64,000 bases of DNA from NCBI RefSeq assembly GCF_043641665.1, contig NC_092188.1, positions 20,977,704 through 21,041,703 on the forward strand, read 5' to 3'. Below are positions 11,042-24,142 of this stretch, piece by piece. The stretch's first letter is position 1; the number at the start of each line of letters is the position of its first letter. The DNA is from Enoplosus armatus (Eukaryota > Chordata > Actinopteri > Centrarchiformes > Enoplosidae). The notes beneath the pieces were generated by a model, which worked only from the letters and a program-made list of their open reading frames with translations, had not been told where the DNA came from and searched no databases. Position numbers and translations under genes: made by a program.

Positions 11042-14000
11042 TGATACACAAACACAGAATATTGTTCAACTCAAGCAAATACCCTATTTTCTTTCGATCT
11101 GTATTATGCGTTTGCTGGCCATTACAAATGATTTTATAGTTCAGTAATAAACTTGGCACAATGTCTTCTTTGCAGCAGAGAGCACAAGCTCCCCCTGGAA
11201 CAGAATCTGAATAACTTTTTATTTGCCATTAGTACATTACATACCTGAGGAATTTGCAGATTCTTTGAGTAAAATGTGTTTTTAGTGGGCCTATAAAGTT
11301 TGTGTTGCTCAGCTACACCCAGGCACGCAGAGTTTTAGGGACAAACAGGACCTCACAGAGTACAAGAAATGTGCAGACGTATTTAGAAATTAGACATACT
11401 GTACAGTTGGTTAACAGATGTACACATCTCGATCAGGCTACTCTTTCTTTCTACTCTCCAAACATATTCTATCAAGTTAAATTGCACCTTTACTATTCAT
11501 TTAGATTCCATTTTCTTCATCCAGTGATGCTGTTTCTTCATCACAATATGTAGTTTTCAAAGATAAACTCATGAATACCAGTTCTTAGAGCCAGATAAGC
11601 AAAGAAGACTGTGGATGAACAAATTGTGTATTTTACATGTCCGTATATTTGTGGAGCTGTCCGTTTGTGGACATGGTGCCAACCAGGGGTCCATGTTAGG
11701 TGGGAAACGATCTGCTGAGCTGGACAGTCGCTACCTACAGCTTTCCCCTTTGCCTCTTTAAATTACCTGTCACCTTTCCTGCCACCCAATTGTTCCACAC
11801 CGGTCGGCCAAATGGATATAGAAGCGGGCGGCCATTGTTACAGCAAAATAGGCGGTTGTTGTCTGTTGAGGAGCTTGTCAAATTGCATTTCAGTATGAAG
11901 GCCATGTTTTCAGAAGAAGCTGCTGTTGTACTGTTTTTCCTATAGACCCCAAGCACAAAAGAGCCCCAGCAAGGATTTTTTTTTCAGAATCTATAATAAT
12001 TTTGTACAACAACAGCTCAGGGTAGAAAGAAAGTCGATTAACTGTGCTCTCTCACCATCAAGGCCTTCAGCTCAAGTACCAGAGTCCCAGTAAAAAGCGA
12101 ATTGACCTCAGGGAGCTAGACTCCAGCTTGTAACACAGCTGGGGAGTCTTTGTGGAACAAATTAAAATGTTGGTTCTGAATAGGCATCAGGGCTTGTCAG
12201 AGCTGGCACACTGTTGTTATCTTCGCTCTTTATTATTTCAACGTTTTTTTTTTCTATTTCTGTACTGTTTGTCGTAGAAACTTTATTTCAACGTCCAAAT
12301 GCACACTTTCTTCAGTGATTTTATGTAAAAATTTAAAGTATTGAACCGTAATAGTAGTACCATATTTAGATGTCCCTGAACAAAACTTATGAGTTTGTTT
12401 TGGGGTAGCAGTAGTTTGTCAGTAATTGGTTGCCAAACCTTTGAAAGCGTGGCCTCATGCACTGACGGGCCATAACGCTTCATTGCTAAATTGGATTGCA
12501 ACCAATGCTGTACATTCAGCCACATTGCAGAAGTGTGTAACATTTCATACAATTATACCCACATGGGGGCGCTGCAGTAATATTGTAGATATTTCTACAA
12601 TTCTGTTTACTTTAATAAAATGAAACTTGGTAAACAAAATACTACTTACTAACTGACGTATCAGTAATGTAATAGATGGGGATGTTGAAGTCTGTAGCAA
12701 TTCACATTTAGGTAGCGCTAAAAGATTTGACACATTGCTGTTGTGGCAGCAGCCGGCAGCAGTAGCTAACAGTTTCCATCTCTCATACATTTTCTTCAGG
12801 AAATGCACAATCAAGTTTCTCATTGGAATCCGTCAATACTGGGTTTTTTTTATGGTATTAATTGTTATCAATTGCTATATTACTATATCATTATATTACC
12901 ATACTGTGTATTTTCATTTCTAATTTAGCAACTTAAAGAGTCAGTTATAAAATTCTTTAGTTTGATGCTATAGGTCTATTTAAAATGTGGTTCTTTGTGT
13001 CTATATAATATAATTTCATAGATTCCTGACATTGTGTTGGTGGGCAAAACATTTTGAAACTAATGCTCTATCTATGAAACAAATCGTCTGCCCTGTAATT
13101 CAAATACATTTGTGGGACATAGATAATAAAGCAATAAAGCAAAATTTGTGTGTGGTAGAGCTGGGCCATTTGGCTAAAATATAATAACGGAATTGTTTAA
13201 AGCCCTTCTACAGTATGTAAACTTTGAATATCTATCTTTAAATATTCATGGATTTTTGTCAAAATGGCTTTAAAAAGATATTAGGGTTTTTCTACTCCAA
13301 AAAGATATCATTTAAATGAGACCAGGCCTGTACAAGTTTCATGAAACAATATTAGGCTTTTCTTTATGATTTTATTTTTATGTCTACATTCCACTGAGCA
13401 CAAGGCAGAAATGTATGAAATCAAGTCCTGAAGTGCCCAGTCAAAAGTCTGTGACCTCCCTGGTGGTAGGTTTCTAGTAAGGCCGTGTTTGTCATACTTA
13501 CATTAAATGTCTTTATTAGACATTTGTATTTAGAGTGCTGTCATGGTGGATACAGAAAGTAGTTCAAGACAAAGTCATGTGTTCAGTTTTCTTCTGGGCT
13601 CAATTTCCTGGTATTGATATCTCCATCGACTTCTCCTCCTCAGAGAGACCTTTGCGAAAGGCTGAAGTGAACAATATAGTGTTGTATGATTACTGCACCT
13701 GACTTTCTGCCTCTGGTCGTTGATTTTTGAAACCGCAGTCCTTAGTTTACTGTCAGTTTAGCACAGCCGAGTCAGTAGCCAGTAAGATGCTTGTCCCCTG
13801 GTGGTGCTTTCATGGAGGTAATCAAGGGTGATTCTGTCTTTATTCCCACCACCGCACATGAAAGTAGGCCAGATAGTGGGTAGTGAAAGCTGTGTGTGTG
13901 TGTATATATATATGTATGTTTGTGTGTCTGTAAGTAATATGGCACTGGGTTCTCTTGGCCTCAGATGGCAAAGAAACAGGCTTTTCATGCCCTGCAGTCA

Positions 14001-17000
14001 CAACAAATTAGCGAATTAATAAGACATTTGGTGTTGCCTGGCCTTCCTCTTGACTGCCTGCTCTGCATGAAGGGAGCTGGCCTTGGCCCTCCACTCTGCT
14101 GCTCTGTAAGTGAACATGGAGGCATGAAGCCCACTGGCCATACGCTTTGACGCTCTCTCAGCCCCACTGTGAACCACACTAGGAAGGCTATGAAAAAGCC
14201 GCTCAAAACAGCCTTTTTATGAAAAACGCACTTTTACAGGCTCTTGTTTTTGGCTTTATTATATCAACAAGAGACTAAAAAATGGCATTGCACACTTGGA
14301 AACTGAAGAGAGCGGTAAATATTGGTGTAAAACAAATTAAAAAGAGTATGTTTTGTTCATGGCATTGTTTCATGAGCTTGAATCTTCTTACATGAGGTCT
14401 GGTGTTGGCCTTGCTTCAACTTGACAAAATGTCAAAACAATGCAAACACATGCATGACAGAACATTATACTTTTTGAAAGATTTCAGTTAAACTTTTTTT
14501 TCTTTTGCAAGTACTCTTGTCCTGTTCTCTGTGAAAGTAAACAAATCCCGTGTTTCTTTGTGTATCTCTTGTGTGAAAAAGAGCAGGCAGTGCAGGAGGT
14601 GTTGGTGTACATGCGTGCATGTGGACGATCCTGAGCACCGTGATGCTTTCCTCTACCCTGGGGAAAGGCTCCACAGTGTCACTGCTGCCCATACTCGGTG
14701 GCTGAGCAAGGAGGGCCAGGTGGTGGTGCCGAGTGCAGCACAGTCAAGCGTGGACGCAGCGCATGCTGACATTTGCCTTTGCTGACTGCTGCAGGGAGAG
14801 GAAAAATCTGCTTTTCCATATGCTTGTGCTCGTTGCAACCCTTCCCTCCACCCACTGCCCCCACCCCCCCGCCCTCTCCTGCCCCCCTCTCCCCAGTCTC
14901 AACCAGATGGCTCCCTGAACATTGTTTACCTTGGGTGACGGTCCCAGATGCAGAGTGTGTCCATCGGCATCCCCATTCCGCCCAGTTAGTTGCCTCATTC
15001 CTCTGCTCCCTCTTAGCTGTAGTGCCACTCGCAGCTCTTACACTCAAGTTGCATTAAGTCTGTTGAATTTGTGTCTCCACTCACAAACACCACAACAAAT
15101 AGACACACTCGTTCTCTCTCTCTCTCAATTACTGTCTCTTTTGCTCAGTTGTTCACACTTGCGTAAACACATCTCTTCGCACCTTCTCAGTCTCATACCA
15201 AATCCCAAAATGCACACTTTGTTTTCCTGATCTGGGCTGCGGTCTTTCCACATCTCCACTTGTTTTCCATGCGTTGTGTGTGTTGACATATGGGAGCTCC
15301 CTTATGGCTGCAGATTGAAGAATGAAATGGGTCTCCAGATGTTGCCAGCACAGAGGGCCAGATGCATTTAGCACCACTGGGCGGAACGCCACAAAGGCAT
15401 GTTGTCCCGATAAGCTGAACCTTGCCCCTTGCCCCTCTCTTCATTTCTCATCATGTGTTGAGTATTTTTCAGTGTCAATAAATTTAAAGCAGCACAGTTG
15501 GTGCAGCCAAGAAAAATATATTAATGCAGCAGACCTGAAAGAGAATATGAGCTGTGTGTGTGTTTGTGTGTGTTCAAGTAATTGTAGTTTTTTTCTTCTC
15601 AAAACTGTTTAACAGAAAAGATGCCCCCTTACCCCCATTCCTTTGAGTGGAATTTGATTGAGTATAAAATGCAAATTGCCAGGCCACGAGTAAAAAGCCC
15701 ACGGTTCACATTCCAGCGACTGTGACCAGGGCACTTCTGCTAATGTCCTTGGCCTTGAAGAGGAAAAGCTTGCTGTGTAGCGGCCAGCAGTGGGCTTACC
15801 ACCGCTGTAGGCTGAATAGCTTTTTCAATAAATGTGTTGTGTGCAAGGAGTGGTTCTATGAATTGAATATGTGCAAAGGCAAGGCCATTTGTGTGTTGAG
15901 GAGAAGAACGGTGAGAGTAAAGGTGCAGGTTGTTATGATGAATATGATGGTTTACGGTTCAATTGAATTTACTTAGTTTGGATGTAAGCGGGTTCAGGCC
16001 AGTGACCTTGCTGCCAGCCTGCTCTCTTGACTGGCTTACATGGGTGAAGTGCTCGTGGACCAAACTCTTTTTGTGTTTACCAGCATTTAGCTGATTTCTC
16101 TACAGTCTGTAGGCCTGAAGATACTGCCATCAGTCCCTGTAAGAATTAGCCATTCTCACTGATATGTCTCAATATCGTCTTACAACAAAGGAACTGGTGA
16201 TTCTATTTACTTTACACTAGAAAACGATAGCCCTTGTATCAATCATTGGAATTTTACAGCAACAATTTTCTAATCAACACGTAATTTTCTGTAATATATT
16301 AAAGGACCATGTGAATATTTTTTTGTCATATCCAGTTGCGATGGAGCAGCTATTGTTGTGCAAACTCTTCTTGTTGGTGTCATCAAGGATGCTCCAACAT
16401 CAGAGATTTAGGAGACCACTTCTGAGAAAAAATCTATTTGCAATGTAAACATGGATTTCATTCAAAGTATAATGTGAATGTTGCATTTAAGAAAAGGTTT
16501 GCTGTTTAGGAGCCCAGTCAATGTTGATCACACCAGCAGGACATAAAACATGAAATTCTAGAAAGTTAAAAATCTCTGCGAGGTGATTTACACTTTCTCT
16601 GGAATGGTTGAAAATCAATCTAAAAACGTTATTGCATACTTTGTAAAATGGTATGCAGTATTGGGAATCCTGTGGACCTTTTTCTCTGTGTTTTTTCCTT
16701 TTTGATGACCTCTCCGTAAACACCAGAAAGTTACTGTATGTTGTGCCGTAGAGATCAGAGGGACCTCGTATTACTATACTGAGCTTGTGATTCATCATGG
16801 AGTCCATGATATCCTGGATGCAGCTAAATGCCTGGGATTTTCTGGATCTGTCAAACCTCTCCGATATCACATTCAGTGAACACCTCTCTGCCTCAATTAG
16901 CACCTTTTAGAGTAACTTATCTTCCATTCATTGCTTCAGTCCCTCCCGTAACTTTAAATCCACCTCCATTGTTTCATATTCTGTCTGTAGTGTTATAGTT

Positions 17001-20000
17001 TGTTCACACATAAAAAAATTTTTCCCATCTGTAACTACCAATTTTACATAGAGAGTGCTGAGAAGTTTATTATTTATTGATTTATTAATAATGAATTAAT
17101 GAATTTAATTCATAAACTAATTATGCAGGGTTTTTCTCAAGCCTGCATTTTTTAACTTTAGCCGAAATTTGTCATAGTGTTTTAGCAGATTACATTACAC
17201 TGAAATTGCATATTTTGTTCTACATTGTATATTATTGGTGGTTATTTTCCTAACTTAATTGTACTTCAAGTGTGCTCTGTGAATGTGTAGTCTGTTGCAG
17301 TATGGAAAGAACAGGAGTTTCTATCAGCAGATAATCTATATTAAATGACTCTACTCAAAAACTTAATGACAACATCCATAACTTGTTGCACCTAAACCTG
17401 TCCTGACCATTATGACACTTGGGTAACAGTTCAAAGTTTAGGAAATTGTGACGTTTCCAGTATCTTTTGGATAGTGAGAGAAAGTGTAGCAGCAAAGGGT
17501 TGCAAGTTGACCCATAGCATGGGGACTTAACCCTCCTCTAGTCTAATCTCCATTTTCAGGATTCCTTACTAGTTAGTGAATCAGTAGCTACTAACACGTG
17601 TCAGTAACATGTTATTGGTATTGAGTCATCATGGTGTTGGCTTTGTTGTTAGCTGCTGGCACGCCATAAGCTCGCGCAGCTAAACTACCTACTCTAGTCT
17701 GTCCCCAGCCGACTATCTGTATGTCACTGTTAGATTCTGACCATCTGTGACTGAATTTCTGTTAAGGTTAGTTTTCATTGGTGATCAGGAGTAACAGCTG
17801 GCTCTGGAGAGCCATCTCTCCAACCCCAGCCCCCCACCCCTCCCTCGCTAACCAGCGGAAACTTCTACAGCTGTCATCTGCTTTCCCAAATGACCCAGCT
17901 TTCCTTCCAGCTGCCATCCCAACACCCTGCTCCCATCCCAGCCCCAGTCTAGCTTCAAGGCTAAACCCATTTTTTCCTATATCTTGCCACAATCCCAATT
18001 TAAGAGAGGCTGGAATTTTCCAGCTGCAAGGCCAACTTCCACCCTCAATCTCAATCAAGTTGCCAACCCAGCCACCATCTCCGCTGTATCTTTAAGCTTG
18101 GCTGCCAAGTCTTGGTACCAAAAATAACCTCAAAATAAAATGTAATCTTTTGTCAATTCCAACACCATATCCCCATTATGTATAGTTCTACTACTGGACA
18201 TCACTGACCTGTTTAGCTTTTTTGTGTTCCAGGAGCATCACCCAAGATTATCAAGCTGCAAGAGGAACCGTCAGATTATACTGAGCAGCCTAAAGGCAAG
18301 AGTCCAGCCATCAACAGCACCTTGGTCCCTGTCAAAGGCATAAATAACCTTGGTAACACCTGCTTCTTCAACGCTGTTATGCAGGTTTGTATAACTATGA
18401 GTTGGTTTAAACATAAATATTTTCTGTGCCTGTGTCTCTATGCAGTTAGGGCAGAAACCAAGCATTTAGAAAAAAAGCCCAACATATTGCTAATTTATAA
18501 TTTGTAACATGCATTATGAAATAAGGTGCAGTAATGTTACACTATTTAGTCAGAATAAATACCTTAAGAACTATTGAAGTATGTGTGATAAGAAGTATCT
18601 GTCATTATAAATCTGCACAGTCCCATTATTTTAAAGTGGATTAGATAACCTGCATGTCAATATGAATATGTATGCTTTCACAATACGTAAACACTCTTCA
18701 AGTGCTGCTTCCTAGAAGTCTGGCCCTATAGTAAACCAGATTATGGTCTTACAATGACTGAGAGTGTAAACAGGCTAGTCCCTGAGGTCATTTTGAAGTA
18801 TATTCAAAGCAGCAGTAAATGCAGTGCCGGCTTGGACACACTGACCTGCCCACACACGAGTGGCACTCAGTTGGTGCAGAGCATGTTCACCATACAACAC
18901 AGCTATCGAGCCCACCCAGTCTTTCTCTGGTCGTGTCATGGTGACTGCAAACTGACATGCCTCTTCAACAATGAAGCTGTTTTTTTCCGCCATTTTGTTA
19001 ATCACCCTCAGGGCCTTCCTCATTGATTGAAATTTGAGTGAGCGTGCTTTACATGCTTTTCCCTCCCTTTGCCTGTCTGTTTGTATTGTCTCCTTGAAAA
19101 TTGCAATCTTTCTGGTGAAAACACATAATTGTCAGAGGATGAGCTGTGTCTGCGTTCACAATGCCATCTCCATTGTGTGTTTTCCATAGCAACTGTCTTC
19201 ATTGCCAGGATGTGACAAAACAAATATCTCTTGAATGGGAAGGAAAAGATGTTTCTCTAACATAAAGGGACAATGACTGCTTCAGGCTATCTCCTCAGCC
19301 AGGATCTTTCTTCCACATTTCAAACTCACAGATCATAGATAGCTTTGAAAACCTCTTTCAGAATAATGAACTCACCACAGGTTTCCTAAATCCTACTAAA
19401 TGGAGATAACATTTCACAAGGGTATTTTAATTGACCACATTTAATTTGTCACAATCTAAGTGTGGATACACTTTTATATCTTTGAAGGATTGTAACTTTG
19501 TTGTCGTTTCTCTTTTTTATGAATAGTAAAATCAGTCTATGTCACCAGTTTGATGATCCACTGATGTTATGAATAGTATTCAGCTGCTTAACATTTGTTG
19601 ATCCTATGTCATACCTGAACAACAACTTCATGAAAATAATTCTGTTGTCCCCACAGAACCTGTCTCAGACACACATGCTCATCGACCTCATCCAGGAAGT
19701 GAAGGAGAAAGGGTACAAACTGAGGATCTGCCCCCCTGTCGAGACCAATTTGGTATAGTTTGCTGTCCATCTCTTCTACTTTTCTAAAGCCCTAGTCTTC
19801 TCCAAACTAAACAATAGATTGAACAAATACAAACTATTTGTCATTTATAATGCTGTGTCTGTCTGACCCATTGTTCCCTGTTGTATCTGTTGCATTCATT
19901 AGATCAGTGACAGGTGACTTCTTATGTAAAGTTCATTCTTATTTTTGTCAACTTGACAACATGTCTTAGGAAGTAAATTTGAAACTTCTTTATAAACATT

Positions 20001-20902
20001 TGAGAAAAATGAAATGAGATTACATTTTTTTGTCATTGTACTTCTGATTTTATTTAGTAAATAACTAACTTGTATTGGCACACAAAGTTATAGCTGGATC
20101 CTGTTTTGTTAATGTCTTATTTTCTCTTCATATTCCAGAGTCCATTGACAGTAACGCTGCATAGTCCAGAGCCCCTGACGGCGGCCATGTTTCTCTTCCT
20201 ACAGAGCATGAAAGAACCAGGGAAAGGCCCGCTCAATCCCAAGATCCTCTTCAACCAGCTCTGCCAGAAGTAAGGCGCTACTCTTCGTATCAATGGCCAT
20301 AAAATCCGCCATGATGATACACTGGCTTCAGACTCTGTATGCAAATATTTTATCTCGGGTCAGTGCAGTCGTCATACTGTGCCATAATTGTTAGTATTGC
20401 AGTTCTCCATCATCACAGCAGCAGTTTGCAACACAAGAGACACAGCTTTCACCTGCTTTCATCCCCTCACTGCGGTGGTGACCACTTTAACCAGCCAGAC
20501 CCAGCCGAATGCCTTTCACACACTCTAAGCTCAACGTACACAAAACACACCGCATCAAATGTGCAGCAGCAGCTAGCTATTTGTAGCACTCTCTGCTATT
20601 TGCCACACTGCTGTGCCACCTGTGTCATATTTGATCCAGAGCAAGGTCTGACGGGCTGTGTGACAGGCAGAAACAGCCCTACATTTGTGAACTGAACAGT
20701 GTGAATGTTTGGTTGGCTGGGTTCTTGTTTGAGCATGGTACACTGCTGGTTGGGTCCACCCTCTGTGTGTGTACGTGAGTGGGGGGATCTTGCACTGTTT
20801 AGTAGTGCAGGTGGGTGACCAGGGCATTTGACGTCGGATGACTGGGTACGTCTCTGGTGCGGCTTTGACACTTATTCTGGTACCTAGCTTTCATCAGAAA
20901 GG

Positions 20903-20966
<64 letters not shown>

Positions 20967-23900
20967 CTGCCACCTCACCTGGTACCACCTCAGCCTCCAA
21001 CACACATGCAGGCAATTGTGCATTCAGACAGCAAGCATTGCATACACCTTTATGCATTCATACGCATCTAATTTCAAGTAGGGCTAATCTATTCCACTGA
21101 CATGCATTTGAATATGACTTTAAGCCTCAGCACCCATTACCCATATGGTACCACAAGTGAACTTTTATTAAGGCCAGCATGTAATTATTTTGTACAGCCA
21201 TACAGTAGATGCAAATATGCAGCCCTAATATCCACTCACATTGTTTTCAATGCTAGTTGAGATTTCAAAACAAAAACAATAGTACATCCCTCAAGATTAT
21301 GAGCATTTTCTTATTAAAAACACAGTTGCACAGATATAGAGCCGAATCCAAAAAATCAATCGATAACAATTTTGATTTAAAGAACCAAGAAATCGAGATT
21401 GTCAGTGTGTGAGTTTTTGTGGTCCTCTAACAGACTTTCTGGTTTGCAAGAACCTTTATTTTTGGGATTTGCTATATGCAAAAATACCAGTAATTATCTG
21501 GTCCCAGCTTTTCAAGTGTGAGGATTTGCTACTTTTCTCAGTTTTATATCATTGTAAATTGAATGTCTTTGGTATTGGACATTTTGTCTAACAAAACAAG
21601 TATTCTTGAAGACGTCACATCGGGCTCTGGAAACTTGTTTTTTTTGTTTTTTACAATTTTCACACAGAGAAAGAAGAGTAGCTGTGTTCTTCTTATCCTT
21701 GACTATTAGCAAGGTAGCTAATTCGCTTCATCTCCACCAGCCTGTGAAGCAGAGATGCTGAAGCACGTTGTTACCACAAGCTTATGGCTAAATCTTACTA
21801 GCGATACTTTGTAATCTTGCTTTTTTTTAACAATTTGGAGGCAATTCCGATTTTTCCTTAAAGTGCATTTACATATTCAGGGTTCTGATTGATATGGAAG
21901 AACTGGAGATTTATTGCATTTTCAAGGCCGTATTCACTTATGTGCTATTGCTTCTAACATCCACAAAGAGGGTACATGATTGCAGTAGCATTCTGAACTA
22001 GCCTGAGCTCTCACATGCTTCTCTAATAGACTCCTCCACACAGCAACTCGCCTACATTCAGTCAGGTCTAAAGCTTTGAGCTGAAAGGACAGGGTCAAGA
22101 ACTGCTCCTGTATACTGGGAGATTTTTCTCCATTTTAGTGACCTTTATGATGGCTACACTCTGTGAATATAGTCTTTCATCCTCACCTGTCACTGCAAGC
22201 TCTTGTCACTCCAAGAGGTTTGGGTCTGCCCTTGGCCCCTGTGGGGGGACTGACAGCGCTTTTCCATTTCTCTTTCACTGTCGTTCCTAGTATGTGTTGG
22301 CAGGCAGGTTAATAAGGCTTTCTGGCTCAGGTCGGGGCAAGTTTAGTGTTTATGTGCAACACTGGAGCTTGGTTTTTTATGTGTGTGTGTGCGTATTTTT
22401 TGCGTGCGTGTGTGTGCGCGCGTGTTTTTGCGTGTGTGCACATGCATTTGACCCCAGCCAGCTGAGTACCCCACAGCCTGCCTCTTACTCGTCCTCCTGC
22501 CAGCGGAAGGGGTCTGGTCTGGGCTCGGGCCAGTGCCAAGCTATGTGGGTTGGATGGTCAGCACCACACACTCTATCTGGTGCCAGAGATGGTCCCAGCG
22601 TGTACCCAAGCCTTGTTTTACTACAGCGCTAGTCAGTGGTGGCAAGACAGGGAAAACTAACATTTAATTAAGGACTTAAATGTTTATCTACTTCCTCCTG
22701 GGCACCTGGAGTGTAAGCTCACTCAGGGACTGTGGTTTTCATACACCCTGTCAACTGCATTTGTCAATCTAAAGCATTTTAAAGTGCTATTTATTAGGAT
22801 TGTTGCTAGTTATTATTACTATCAGTCTACTGGGATGCACTTTCTATGCATGTCTAATGCACAAGCTGGACAAAAAGGCCACAGAGAGGCATTCGCCTGC
22901 ACCTGCTTCTTTCAAGGACTGATTCAATTTTAAGGATGGCCACTGGACACTTTCTTGTATGGAAAAGAAAAATGAAAAGGATGCTGTGTCTCTTCCCCAT
23001 CCTTGTGCTGTGTATAAATGTCTACATACCCACAGTTTTCAAACGTTGTTCATAAGCCTTTGTGCCTTATCTCCCTGATAGAAATAGCAGAGGACAACAA
23101 TGTATTTCATTTGGTGCTCTGGCATCTAGGGCATACACACACACAGTATACACACAGAGGCAGGGCTGGTCTGCTCAGGAGAAAGACCTCTTTCAGGTTG
23201 AAGAAAAGAAGTAGATATTCATAGATGGTTAAAAAAATTATAGAAACAATGGCTTGTGCACATATGCTGAGCCAAGAGCCGCAGTCCAGGGATTCAAAAG
23301 TTATAATCTGCTGATTAGAATTAACTTTGGTCTACCTGTGAATGTTAAGAAACATAACAATAAGGATGTTGATGACCCCTTTATGTTCAAAGTAGGAAAA
23401 ATAAAACCTGTGCAAGTTAATAACAAACACATTGTTTTCAAAGAAGCTGACTGTGAATCCAGGCTGGCACTGGAGTGGTTCATTGTGACACTGCTAGTGT
23501 TGTCCACTAGATCTCCAAAGTTATTACTGATTTTTTCAGTGCCTCTCAATCTAGCAAAACCTTGCCTCATGGTATTTTAAGGGAGGGAAACACAAAGGCA
23601 AAGATGGCAGATGCTTATACTTAATTCACAGTAAAATATGTCTGCTGAACCAAAAGGCTTAATACATGACTGCCCTAAAAAATAGAATAATGCAATCATT
23701 TTTTTGCGCAGGGTGACTAAATATCAGTGGTCTGCAGTATGATAGACAATATGACATGTTATGGTGATATTGTCTACATACTATACCATATCACTGTGCT
23801 TCACTTGGCTATTTTTATGCTATTATGCTATTAACCTAGCAACATATTAACAGTCACCGGCATGACTGTAAGCATATATTGTCAGTGTCATCTGCTGTCT

Positions 23901-24110
23901 TTGAATTTCTGCCTGAGCCTCCAGTCAGTCGTAATGTAATTCAACCTTAATTCTCTCTCTTTGAAATTATATTCCAAAGAAACTTATGAACATATTGCAA
24001 ATCATCATCGAGTCATATTTCCATTTTTTATGCCTGTGTGTGAGTGGATGAATTTGATATGTGAACTGTGTGCAGATGCATTGTGTTACTCATACGTGTG
24101 TGTGTGTTTT

Positions 24111-24142
<32 letters not shown>

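Larger units (their letters stand above)
9536..18232 (+). other. usp45: usp45 intron 4 (8.7 kb)
   Basis: No exon of usp45 is missing across it. It holds a CTCF-like site (9945-9963), a (CA)n tract (10979-11037), a degenerate fish repeat (about 13155-13330), an orphan antisense open frame (16487-16903) and GC-richer patches at 10.3-10.9 and 14.6-15.0 kb whose short open frames look like compositional artefacts. Confidence 0.6.

Noticed and set aside
13758..14019. short frames around a gtgtgt/tatata run
   Set aside because: Low-complexity DNA; translated repeats only.
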